A stretch of DNA of 64,000 nt, from NCBI GenBank assembly GCA_965112735.1, contig OZ218956.1, forward strand, positions 62,001 through 126,000, given 5' to 3'. The DNA comes from Phaeosaccion multiseriatum (Eukaryota > Ochrophyta, other classes). Positions 22,014 to 36,394 of the stretch are shown piece by piece (the first letter of the stretch is position 1; every line of letters starts with the position of its first letter). A model generated the notes under the pieces. That model worked only from the letters and a program-made list of their open reading frames with translations. It searched no databases and was not told the DNA's origin. The position numbers were made by a program, and so were the translations under genes.

Positions 22014-25000
22014 GGCTGCTGCTTCTCACTCAACAAGTCCGTCCTCAGGCCGCACTTGCTGCGGTCACATGGCGTAGTGCCGTCACACGTCGTGCCAATG
22101 GCATGGCCGACCTTCACCTCAAAGTTCCTGTCACTGGCCAAGTGGTCCCTGTCACTGATGTCCGCCCCCTCCGCCCTGTCCTGGTGCTTGGGCGTGCCCG
22201 ACTCCGAAACAGAGATGGACGGAGACACAGAGGCTGAATCAGAAGCGGCGGACCCGCCATCCTCTGCCGCCCCTTGCCCAGCCTGTTGTGGGTCGCCATG
22301 TCTTCCCTCTGCGGCTTCTAAGCTATCGTTTGTGCTGCCGCTGTTGTCCCGGCCAAAGCCCCCGCTCTCTCGCCCTCTCCCCCCCATGCCCCTTCGCCGC
22401 AGCAGAGGAACTTGTTGGAGCCGAAAGCCGCCACCGCCACCGCCACCGCCACCGCTGTAGCCTGCTTGTACCCCGCCCATGGCCATCGCTGCCATCACCC
22501 CGTCGCGGAGCCCCTCGGCCACTGTGGCGCTGGAGTGGGAGTGTGGCGAGTACCGAGGGAGAGGCTGATGCCCCCCTGGGGTCGTCGCTGCGGCCTTGGG
22601 CGTGGGGGTTGACACGGAGCTGAAACTGCCCACGCGGGTGGGCGCGGCATAGCACGCACTGAGATCAGCCTCACTGCATGGAGCAGACAAAGGAAGGAGA
22701 GGAGGGGCGGCGGCAGTTTGCGGATTGGATTTGGCAGATAAAGCTCAGACATGCATGCGCCCTGCTCTCCACCCCTCTATATCGTGCACCCTCTGTTCTG
22801 TGCCGCTCGTACAAGTCCTCCCTCCTCACCTCCATTCCGGTACGTCTATCTCGTTGTTGATGATGTCCCCGGCCGTGAGCAGCAGCGAGCCGCAGCTTCG
22901 ACAGCAGTAGATCTCCTCCATGGAGCTCAGAGGGAGAATCAACTGAGGCGAGGCACCATCACGCAAGAGGAAGGGTCGCGTCGAGTGAGACAGGCGCCGG
23001 AGTAGTGGACAAGGGGGTGGAGGCAGACGGGCAGACCACAGAGAGACCCTGTCCAAGGGGCAGCCTCCAACCCCTCTACAGCAGCAGTATCGCCCTACCT
23101 TCATTGACGTGAAGCCCGGCCTGGACAGCCTGATGTTGGCAGGTCGCGGCATCTTCATATCGAGAAAGTTCGGCGGCACATTGCCGCCATTGCTGCACCC
23201 TGCCCCCGCCCCTGCTGCTCCTGCTGACGCCCCTGCTGCTGCTCCGTCCCCTCCTCCCCCGCCCTCTTCTGACACGCTGCTGCTGTTGCTCCCGCCGCCG
23301 CCAGCGACTCCGCTGTGTGGTAAGGCGGTGTGGGTTGAGTTGGGGTTCGGAACGATGCCCACTCCCCCGCCCCCTCTGCTTCGTGGAGAGCGGGACCAGC
23401 GGCCCTTGGGAGAGCGGGGAGGTGCCACCACATCGCTGGAGCGCGGCGTGGACGAGGGGCTCAGGGCCGCTCCCTGAACAGAAGAGATGAGACGAGCACC
23501 CGACAGAAGAGGGACAGGGGCAAGAAGGATGGCAACGTTAGTCCCCTTTAGATAGGAGGGAGGGGGCCCACAGACAGACAGACAGGCAGACAGCCGCATC
23601 TCCATGTCGTACAGCCTTATTCCCTCCCCTCCTCCGAGCCTCACTCCCTCCCCTCCCCTCCCCTCGCCACGAGCAACGCACGCGCCCCCCTCCCCGGACA
23701 TGAGTCAAGCAAGAGTCAAGCAAGAGGCAAGCAAGAGGCAAGCAAGAGGCAAGCAGACACACACTTGTCTCACCTGCTCCGAGTCGCCCGTGCTCCCCTC
23801 GCTCGGCCGCCGCCCCCCGCCCCCGCACCCACTCCCGCCGCTGCCCTCGTAAGGGTGGCGGGGAGACTTGGTGTCAGGACCCCCACCCCCACCTCCCACC
23901 CCCGCGCTCATCTTAAGGTTATACATCTGGTGCAGATGCAGGCGCAGCATCATCTGGTGTGACCTGAACACGTCGTGTCCGGCGGCGGAGAAAGCCCTCA
24001 ACTGCTGCTCGAAGCCTTTGTTGACCGACACCACGGGCCGCACGGCTCGTATGCTTGCGATGGCCTGCTCGTAGCTTACATTCTGCGTTGACATCAGGTA
24101 TGCCACCAGGAAGGCTGCAGATGGGAACGAGGGAGAGAGGGGGAGAGGGCAGGCTTTGAGTCGCCTCTTTCGTTGTTGATTGGCTGGCACCATACCTTTC
24201 GTCTAAAATGCCCTGCTACGATGAAGGTGTAGGTTTGGGGGTTGGTCCTTCCTTCCTTCCTGTATGACTGACCTGCCGACCTGGACCTCCCCCCTGCGCA
24301 GTGCACGAGCAACCCCCCCTTCTCGATGCCCGCCTCGATGAAGATGTTGGCTGGTCCGATGGCGGACAGCAGGTTGGCACCCTCCTTGTCCCGCAAGTCA
24401 ACACTGAAGTACGTGAAGGAGCGCGGGAAGGTTGGCGGGAGACCGGACGCGTTGAGAACCTAGAGGAAAGGAAGAAGACGGAGGGAGGGCCGCCAGGGGG
24501 TGGGGGTAAGGGTCGTCATGATGGTTGGTTGGTTGGTTGGTTGTTAGAGCAAGCATAATCAGTAAGTGGGTGGGCGAGTCACGCATGGGGTGCCTCGCCT
24601 GGCCAGCTGTCCTCCTTCCTGCCCACTCGCTACTCACATGCGTTATGCCCCGCTCGTGCATACCCTCCTGGTTGAAGGCCGCGTGGATGGAGCCGATCCA
24701 CACTCGGTCCATTACCTGCGCCGGCACATTGTCCTGTACAGTGTGCAGAGGGGGGGCAAGCAGAGGACAAGCGGAGCATGAGGCGTGCTGTGCTGAGCTG
24801 AGCATCACAGGCAAGCCTTCCCCTGTGCTGAGCAGAGCATCACAGGCAAGCCTTCCCCTGTGCTGAGCATCACAGGCAAGCCTTCCCCTCATACTCCACG
24901 CCCCCGCGACAGCAGCCGTGGCTGGCATACACCAAGGTGCGCTGGTGGGGATCCCCCCGCCAGGAGATGAGCCCTCCCCCCCAAGACTCGTCCAATGACT

Positions 25001-26350
25001 TGTGCTACACGGCACAATCTCGCGACAAGAGGCAGCGCAACAGAGAGAGCGGAGACGGCATCTGCACCGCCAAATGTGAGTGCCCCGCGAGGTGCTTCCC
25101 CTCCAGCTTCCCCCCTGTCCCCACCCCCCCCTCGTGCCTCACGGAGGATCAAAGCCAGTAGGAGAGGGCACACCGCTGCTGAGCACCACCCAACAAGCCT
25201 TCTTCAACAGCTGATGCCTTTGTCAGCTTGGTGAGGCGTCCCCAGCCACAGTAACAGACACGCACAGAGCAGCTCCGCTGTCGTCTGTCTCTACCGCCTC
25301 CACGATGCCCTCTCACCCACCCGCACTCTCGGGACGAGACGCAGAGGAAAGGCCAAGCAAGGCCGCGACTAACGGCATCGCATCGCACCCCGAGCTGAAA
25401 AGAGCGGCCAAAGAACCCTCGTGCACTACACCGCGGCCACACTCTTTCCCAGACATGTGCATCGCCTTGTCCTTGGGCGTCCCACCCTCTTCCTCTGTCG
25501 CTCTCTCCCAATGGAAGCGCCGCAAACCCGCTGAACACGCGCCCAGGCTGAAAAGCGGAGTCCCCAATCCAGCAGCACAACACTTTCATTTCTCATCTTC
25601 GTCTCTCGCACCCCCCCCCCCCCTTCTCCGCGCGTATATGTCTTCCCGCGGCACACTTGAGAGTGTGGTTGAGGAGAAGCTTGTGACGTACCTGCACGAG
25701 ATCGGGCTTCAGAGAGAGGTCCAAGTTGGCCCTGGGCCGGCGTGGTCCGCTCATAGTGCGCTCACTGGGCTGCACGCTTCAAACGAGTTCGTCTACGCTG
25801 TGCTGTGCCAAGCGTACCGTTGTACCGGTACCGTTCCACGCAAAAAGCGATACGCAACATGGCGGGTGGGGGCAGAGGCGGAAGCCACAGACAGGAAGGA
25901 GGAGGTTTGTGAGGAGGAGGGGGGGATGGTCCAGGAAGGATCACAGTAAGAGAGGCGGGGGGTGTGTTGTGGAGCAGAGCAGAGTATGAGGTAGGAGCAG
26001 AGCATGCGAATAAAGATGTTCTCCCTCATTCCCTCAAGGTCTAACAGAGGAGAGGGGCGGGGGCAGAGAGAGCATTGAAGCACACATAGGCCTTTACTCA
26101 CCCTGGTAAAAGCAGCAGAGACGCAGGCAACACACATTGCAGCGGAAGCGCCGGCCAACCCTCCTCCCCACAACTTGGGCGGGGCCTCCGATAGCTGCCT
26201 GCTGGCAGGGGGGCTGCAGACGGAGAGACCCCCGAAGAAAGAACGGCAATGAAGAGTCTTACTCTCTTTCCTGCTCTCCACCTCTCGTATCCTTGAATCA
26301 ACGAAGATGCCTTCCCTGCAGTCCTCGTCCCCTATGGCGCAGTAGCCCAC
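19980..26350 (-). CDS. Dual-specificity phosphatase, DUSP12/YVH1-like, with a split zinc domain
   Basis: The model has ten in-phase exons (1,232 aa): 26350-26102, 25769-25692, 24733-24638, 24459-24273, 24114-23774, 23473-23099, 22942-22830, 22673-20835, 20557-20448, 20290-19980. The first exon is the least certain; translation could start at ATG 25754. The catalytic domain starts DNVPAQVMDRVWIGSIHAAF and has an acid Asp in YFSVDLRD and the P-loop HCAGGRSRSA (HCx2GxSR, intact Cys and Arg). It is followed by AFLVAYLMSTQNVSYEQAI and RPVVSVNKGF. The C-terminal Yvh1-type zinc domain is recognisable as YCCRSCG, then GRWIYVGYLQWMGS, then CPNSACGVRLGSWSWEG, but one ~612-aa Gln/Gly/Asp/Ser-rich exon (22673-20835) separates its halves. 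Yvh1 acts in 60S ribosome maturation and stress signalling; the same role here is inference. Confidence 0.85.
24795..24890. repeat. ~30-35-bp tandem repeat, 3 copies, in phosphatase intron
   Basis: CATCACAGGCAAGCCTTCCC recurs three times with spacers containing CTGTGCTGAGCA. It lies in the intron upstream of the exon at 24733 (minus strand). Confidence 0.8.
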
Positions 26351-27122
26351 CCTCCCCGTTCCCGCCTCTCCCTCTGCACGCTACCCTAGGAGGAGAGGTA
26401 TAAAAAAATTACGTAATCTTATTCTTGGTCAAAGCCCTGGCCGCGGGTTTAGGGAAGAGCCTTTGAGAAGATTTTTCGCTGACATAAGAGCCGTTGGGCT
26501 TTTTCGCGCCATCTCCCCCCCTCACCTTCTCCCCTCCCCTTTAAGTGCTTGCACCGCTGCTGTCCTTACGTTGCCTGCTCTTCGACTGCTGCTAAGGTGA
26601 GGAGTGCGCGAGGGATTCTGCTGGTGTGGGATAAGGAGCATTGCGCTGGCTGGGGAAGTGGCGTCTTGAGTTGTCATTTACAAAAAGGGGGAAAAAGGGG
26701 GAAGAGGAAGATGATTCATTTGTCCAGCAGCAGCAGCAGCAGCAAGCAGAGCAGCAGAACAGAGGCGAGCATGAATGAGAGATTGGGTGGAAGGGCTGGT
26801 GACAGGTCGTAGGCTGTACATGCTGATGGGGGCCACGGGAAAGACGTAAAACAAAATTGAGTGCCCTGTTCAAACACGAGCACGTGACAGCCCGAAGGAG
26901 GAGAAGGACAGAGTGGAGCAGCGCAACTCCCGAGTGACGGTCGTATCACGTAGCTATATGTGTGCTTGATCCGTGTGAGAAATGAATGCATTGAGAGGTA
27001 GACACCTGGCTTTTCGAATGCTCACAAGCACATTCCCAATTCCCTCTCCCTGCCTGCAAACACAAACCCACGCCTTGCTCCTCCCATTTCCTTGTTTGTT
27101 TGCTGCACAGGGGTCTACAACG
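26351..27122. promoter_or_regulatory. Divergent promoter region; probable 5'-UTR intron of the KEN-box gene
   Basis: The region lies between the phosphatase start (-) and the small gene at 27123 (+). The stretch 26395-26480 is relatively AT-rich. A good donor, CTAAG|GTGAGG, lies at about 26596, and a good acceptor, TGCTGCACAG, ends at about 27110, just before the ATG at 27123. This suggests a noncoding first exon and a ~510-bp 5'-UTR intron. A short frame at 26549-26812 is not supported as protein. Confidence 0.4.
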
Positions 27123-27521
27123 ATGTTGAGCCCTTGCCGCGCGGAAGCTCCTGGGAGTGGCCCTTGCTCGCCGCCCTCCACGCGCACAACTGGAGGCGCA
27201 GCTACCGCTGTCTGCACCCCTAAGAACGGGGCTGAAGCTCCCGAGACGCTGGCCGAGAAGCTGGCTAGTATTACTTTGCCCCCCGCCCCAGCTCTCTTCT
27301 CCGGGCGCGGATGGCAGCCCTCCACGGATAGCAATAAAGAGAACATGCACCCGCTCAGCGAAGTGTTTGTGGAGACTGGGCTGTCACGAGGAGCGAACAA
27401 CAAGGGACCCAGGAAGACAGGGAGCAACAAGAAGCTGCGGCGACAGCCCCTTCAGGACATTACAGCTGTGTTGGCCCTGGGGCAGGGCAGTGGGGGGGAT
27501 CTCGCGGAGGACGATGCATAA
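27123..27521 (+). CDS. Small disordered protein with KEN box and D-box (candidate APC/C substrate)
   Basis: The ATG at 27123 lies about 13 bp after a strong 3' splice site; the stop is TAA 27519-27521. The product is 132 aa and has no folded domain that I recognise. Residues 71-80 read NKENMHPLSE, a KEN box at 72-74. Residues 106-115 read RRQPLQDITA, with the D-box pattern RxxLxxI (R107, L110, I113). A basic patch (GPRKTGSNKKLRR) precedes the D-box, and the tail is acidic. Paired KEN and D-boxes in a short disordered protein are usual in securins and other anaphase-promoting-complex substrates, which evolve too fast for easy recognition. The function is inference; KEN and RxxL also occur by chance. 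Confidence 0.6.
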   Translation: MLSPCRAEAPGSGPCSPPSTRTTGGAATAVCTPKNGAEAPETLAEKLASITLPPAPALFSGRGWQPSTDSNKENMHPLSEVFVETGLSRGANNKGPRKTGSNKKLRRQPLQDITAVLALGQGSGGDLAEDDA

Positions 27522-27785
27522 GCAGCCAGGCACAGAGAGGGAGAGAGAGGCTTGGGGATGAGCGGGCTTGACGACAGCGCCTTAAGTGGCGCTGTCCTTC
27601 CGGGACACCCCTACTCACGTGACTCATAAGAGAGAAGAGAAGATACACCACAGGGTGCAGAGCACGTTTCTACTTGATAATGTTATTATTATTTACACGC
27701 GACCTTGAATAGTGCTTCACCGTACTCCGATCGTGTCTTGTCATATTCTTCATGCAAGCAGATGCCCTGGACTAAGGACTACGGA

Positions 27786-31313
<3,528 letters not shown>

Positions 31314-32203
31314 GGTATGTCTGTAAGCACCGGGCAGGCAGCTCAGCTGAAAACGGGGGTGGGGTCCACGGCCTTGCTTAAGACAAGGCCCTCTCTCTAA
31401 GTACGAAATCTGATACCGTCGGTAATTGAAGAGAGGGGCGGGAGGCGTCAGACCGGGCAAAAGGAGATCAGGTGAGGGCGCGGTGGGGAGAGGAGGGTGC
31501 ACAGTACGGGGAGGGGCGGAGCTTTGAGCGTCTGCGTTGCGCACTTGACCCTTCTCTTGGAAAGGATCTGCGTCCCCGTTTTGGTGAGGAAGCTTTGGAG
31601 GGGTGGGGAATTTACACCTCGGGGCTCCGGAGGACTGGGATGGGACGCATGGAAGTCTATATCGGAGGTCAATGCCTGCGCTCTCTTCCTGTGCCGGTGT
31701 ACGTTCGCCGCTGGCCCAGTCCGGCTGGAAGAAGATAAAGACGGTTCTCCGACCGAGCTGAGGCTCTGAGAAGCAACCATGGGGGGGAGACAGCCGGAGA
31801 GGACCACAGAACAGTAGCAAAGAGATCTTGTAGAGTTAACCGCACTGATCCATTGTTGAGGACCAGGGGTTGCGCACTCTCAAGTGGATGAGGTTTCTTA
31901 TTCTTTCTTTTCACCTTCCCCCTTCCGCCTCTCTCCCTTTCTCCCCCTCCCTTGTGGGCTTGTGTGTAATACTCCAAAACTCACATTTCTCAGCCTACCG
32001 GCTTGCGTGATATATCTACTACGAGTGCATCGTCTGGCGGGTCTGCCCGCCTCTGTTGAAGGCTCAGCGCGCAGAGCCTGGCTCAAAGCTCAACCAAAAT
32101 ATTTGTGAGGGAGAGTACCCTCCGAGAGGCGCGCGCTCGCCTTGGGCGGGCTAGAAGGAGCTCCTTAGCCTGCAGAGGGTAGTGTAGAAAGGCGTGCGTG
32201 GGT
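31314..32203. promoter_or_regulatory. Divergent promoter region between PRP31 and the USP gene
   Basis: This 890-bp spacer has lower GC and few repeats, unlike the rest of the window. Pyrimidine-rich tracts occur at 31905-31950. No clear TATA box or coding feature is recognised, although several short open frames cross it. Confidence 0.45.
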
Positions 32204-34785
32204 ATGACTTCGCCTCCTTTCCCGCCTCCGCCTCCGGGCGACAGTCGTGGAGGGGAGGCGAACACAAGGAGGAGGGGGGGAGAGCGGGATGGGGGGGGCA
32301 GCCACGAGGGCGAGAATCATCAGCCGTCCAACGGAGGCAATGGCAGTAATGGTCATGGTGGTGTCGACGGAGACGGAGACGGAGAGCAGGACCGCACGAC
32401 GTTTCACATGAGAGACAGAAACGGTCGCGACGGGGGCAGCACCAACGGAGGGACCGCCCCCATGGAGGAGGAGGAAGAGGAGGACGACGACGACGAGGAG
32501 GAGGGCGATTTGGAGGGGGGCTTCGAGGAAGACTCCAACGTTATTACCACGCCCCCACACACCGCCCCGTCGAGAAGAAATGGGTGCGTCGATAGCAAGC
32601 GATGCATCTCACCATGCCTTACGCATCACCCCACAATACGCCTCACTGCCAAATGAGTTACTGACCGACTGACTGGCCAGCACTTGGGAATTGAATCGAG
32701 CGGTCCGAGCCACATGCACGCAGCGCAACCCTGACCCTGATGCTGAGCCTGACCCTGACCCTGGCCCTGGCCCTGGCCCTGGCCCTGACCCTCCTCTCCG
32801 TTGTCTGTTTGCCTCCCCACCCCCACCCCGCCGCAGTAACCACGCCCCCGGGGCCGGAGCCGTCCACCCCCGCGCGGCGCCGCAGGGGCCGGACTTCTCC
32901 CTATTCAGCAAAGTGGTGGAGGGGCTGGACACCACACAGACGGTGGGCTGGGACAACTCACACCTCAGCTTCAGCCTCGCCCTCAAGTACATACATGCCC
33001 CGGAGACAAGGGCCTTCCTCGACAGAACCCACCAGCAGGTGTGTGTGTATGCGTGCGTGTGTGTGTGTGCGTGTGTGTGTGTGCGTGTGTGCGTGCATAC
33101 TTGTGTGTGCGTGCTTGTGTGGAGAGAGGCTGGAATGCGAGTCGAGGACCGGAGCGCCTCCGCCCCCGTCCCCTTCTATTTCACCATGTCACACTCACAC
33201 CTCCTCCTCTCTCCACCCCCTCCTCCTCCTCCTCCTCCTCCTCCTCCTCCTCCTCTTTCTCCTCCTTCTCCTCTGCACTCAATGAACCGACCAACCAATC
33301 AACCAACCAACGAACCAACCAAACAACCACCCAATCAATCAATCAACAAATGGCGACGCTTGCTATAGATCACGTGCATCATGCTGGACCAATACCCGAA
33401 CAAGCTTGGGTCCTTCGAGCGAGGCTGCGTGGAGCGCTGTCTGGACCGCAGCATGGACATACTGGGCCTGATGCTCAAGCAAGCACGGGACGATCCCGCG
33501 GACACGGAGCGGTGGCTGCTCACCGTGGTGCATACCTTCAGCAAGAAGAAGCCGCTGTACAAGGGCACCAAGAACAACTGGAGCAACAACAGCTCGGGGG
33601 CGCCTGAGGTGCGTGTGTGGGTACATTCAGTTTCAGTTGCATGCATGCCATGCTTGAGCGCGCAGTGAGTGGGTTGGTGCGTGGTAGTGGGCCCTTTGCT
33701 TTCCCGCCTCCTCTTACGTACATGCACCTTCTTCTTCTTCTTCTTCTTCTTCTTCTTCTTCTTCTTCTTCTTCTTCTTCTCCTCCTCCTCCTCTTTCCAG
33801 CTCCGAATGAAGCGCATTCGGCAGTTCGCTGCTCTGGAGGGCTTCGACCATCTGCTGGCCTACTACCAGTCGCAAGCAGCGGCAGCGGCGGAGGCAGAGA
33901 GGATCAAGAAGGAAGGGCCCAAGTCTCCAGACGGAGGAGCAGCAGACAGCGCCAAGCAGCAGCCGCAGCATCTCGGCGGGTGGCTGGGGGCTGAGAACAC
34001 GCGCATCCTCATGTCGGCCCTCATGGAGGCAAGGCTCATTGAGGCGAGGGAGCTTAAGATGGTGGAGAAGCTTGCACCCAACCCCAACGCCGAGCCCATC
34101 CACGTGTCGCGCGTGCTGGAGCCCATCTCCACTTGCGTGATGCGCCAATTCCTGGCGTTGGGTGAGGAGGGCCTCAAGCGCGAGCCGGCAGACAGCGTCT
34201 TCGCAGTCGTCAGGGACGTGGGCAGGCTGCTCAGGGGCAATGAGCCGGCGGACAAGTGAGTGGAGCGAGGAGCAAGCCTGGGGTTGGGTTGGGATGGGAT
34301 GGGATGGGGACGTGAAGGGGGGGAGGGGGGGCGTGATGAAGATTTATCTGATCAAGGCAGCGAGAGCGATTAGCGAGGTACTTTCTATCCACCCGCCAAC
34401 CCCTCAACCCCTCCCCGTATACTGCCATCTACTGCCACCCTCCAGGGCGAGCTTCACCTTCTGGTTGCGGGCCACCCTTGTGTACATGCGAGCTGCCTCC
34501 CTCCCCATGCGTCTCCAGGCCTGGGAGCAGGTGGGGGAGCTCATCGACAGCGCCGTGGATCAGAGGCCACCCCCTAAGAAGTACAGGGTGTCAGGGGCCG
34601 GGGTGGCGGAGGTGAGTAAGGGGTGTCAGGAGGCAGGAAGGAAGGCTCTTTCCACGCCCTTCGCACAGACGTGCACGAGACGCCACAGTCTCTCCTCCTC
34701 CTCCTCCTGCTGCTGCTCCTCCTGCTCTGGTCATGTAGGACTGTCAGAGAACGGTGGCTTAACGCGGCTGGGCTGACCCGCCATC

Positions 34786-34824
<39 letters not shown>

Positions 34825-36358
34825 GCTGAAACTCTTGTCTGTTCATCTGTTGTCCCCCCCCCCCTCCTCCTGCTGCTCCTCCTGCTGCTGCAGGTGAACG
34901 GCATGTACTCGTGGGTGAAGGACATTGACCACGCCCCCGTGTACGAGAAGGACGAGGTCCAGCCCGGACAGGAGGGGCAGGAAGGGCAGGAGGGAGGAGG
35001 AGGAGGGGATGACATGTCAGTCACGGAGGACGGAGACGGGAAGGGGGGGGGCAAGGAGGGCGGCAAGGGGGAGAAGGAGGCGGTGATGACCATCTTCCGC
35101 TGCAAGATGAGGAGCAACACCAAGTGGTGGTTCATCTCCAAGCCCGATGTGGTGCGTGGGGCTGTGTGTCGCTGACTGACTGCCTGTGTGACTGACTGCC
35201 TGTGTGACTGACTGACTGACTGCCTGTGTGACTGACTGCCTGACTGCCTGTGTGACTGACTGACTGACTGCCTGTGTGACTGACTGCCTGACTGCCTGTG
35301 TGACTGACTGCCTGACTGCCTGTGTGACTGACTGACTGCCTGTGTGACTGACTGCCTGACTGCCTGTGTGACTGACTGACTGACTGCCTGTGTGACTGAC
35401 TGCCTGACTGCCTGTGTGACTGACTGACTGCCTGTGTGACTGACTGCCTGCCTGACTGCCTGTGTGACTGACTGGCGGACTGACTGCCTGTGTGACTGAC
35501 TGACTGACTGACTGACTGCCTGTGTGATTGACTGACTGACTGCCTGACGGACTGACTGACTGACTGCCTGTCTCTGCCTGTGTGACTGACTGCCCGACTG
35601 CCTGAGTGAGTGACTGACGGAATGACTGACTGACTGACTGACTGACTGTGTGAGTGACTGACTGACTGCCTGACGGACTGACTGACTGAATGCCTGTCTC
35701 TGCCTGTGTGATTGACTGCCCGACTGCCTGACTGACGGACGGGCTGACTGACTGACTGACTGACTGACTGACTGAATGGCCGCTCACAGTACGCCCCGGG
35801 CACGGACAAGGATGTGGACTACTTCCAGCACCGCAACACGAGCAACGCCGACGACTTCGTCATACCGCCCACAGACGGTCAGTGTTGGCAGTGCCCACAC
35901 GAGGGATGCGGCTCTCGGAGGGTGGGAGGAGAGGGAGGGAAAGGAGGGGATACCCACACCCCCCTGGTTTCCGTTTCCGTTTCCTTTTCATTGTTACCCC
36001 TCAAACTCCACGAAACGCACTTAGCCGCCTTCCCGCTCCTTTTTGTTCGTTGTTTTCACCCTCTGTCCATGGTAGGCTGGTCCACGGTGCCCGCTTCCGC
36101 CTCCAACAAGGAGCCGTGTCCGGTGCTCACCCCCCTGGGCCTGGCCGACGAAGACCCCAATGCAGACACCTGCGAGCATCGGGTAAGTCAGTGATGTGAG
36201 GCAGAGCCTTCATTAGGCATACGTATTCTTACGTGCTGTGCTCCACCCGCTGCATGATGGACACTCGTCCTCCATCGATTCACCACTTTGATGCCAACTC
36301 GTGCATTGTATATTACTACGTAGTAATTCGTAATTCATATTCACCCCCCTCCTCCGTG

Positions 36359-36394
<36 letters not shown>

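Noticed and set aside
25305-25949. 214-aa plus-strand frame
   Set aside because: The opposite strand carries a phosphatase exon (25769-25692) with good splice sites in phase; the plus frame has no recognisable pattern.
26549-26812. Small plus-strand frame with a Ser run
   Set aside because: It overlaps the likely 5'-UTR exon and intron of the KEN-box gene and lacks protein-like pattern.
32730-32800. Telomere-like CCCTGA/CCCTGG repeats
   Set aside because: Short, irregular and inside USP intron 1; an ordinary intron microsatellite.
35017-35809. Minus-strand Ser/Gln/Val/Thr-rich frames of over 200 residues
   Set aside because: They arise from the CTGA/CTGCCTGTG minisatellite inside USP intron 6; flanking exons on the plus strand splice in phase.
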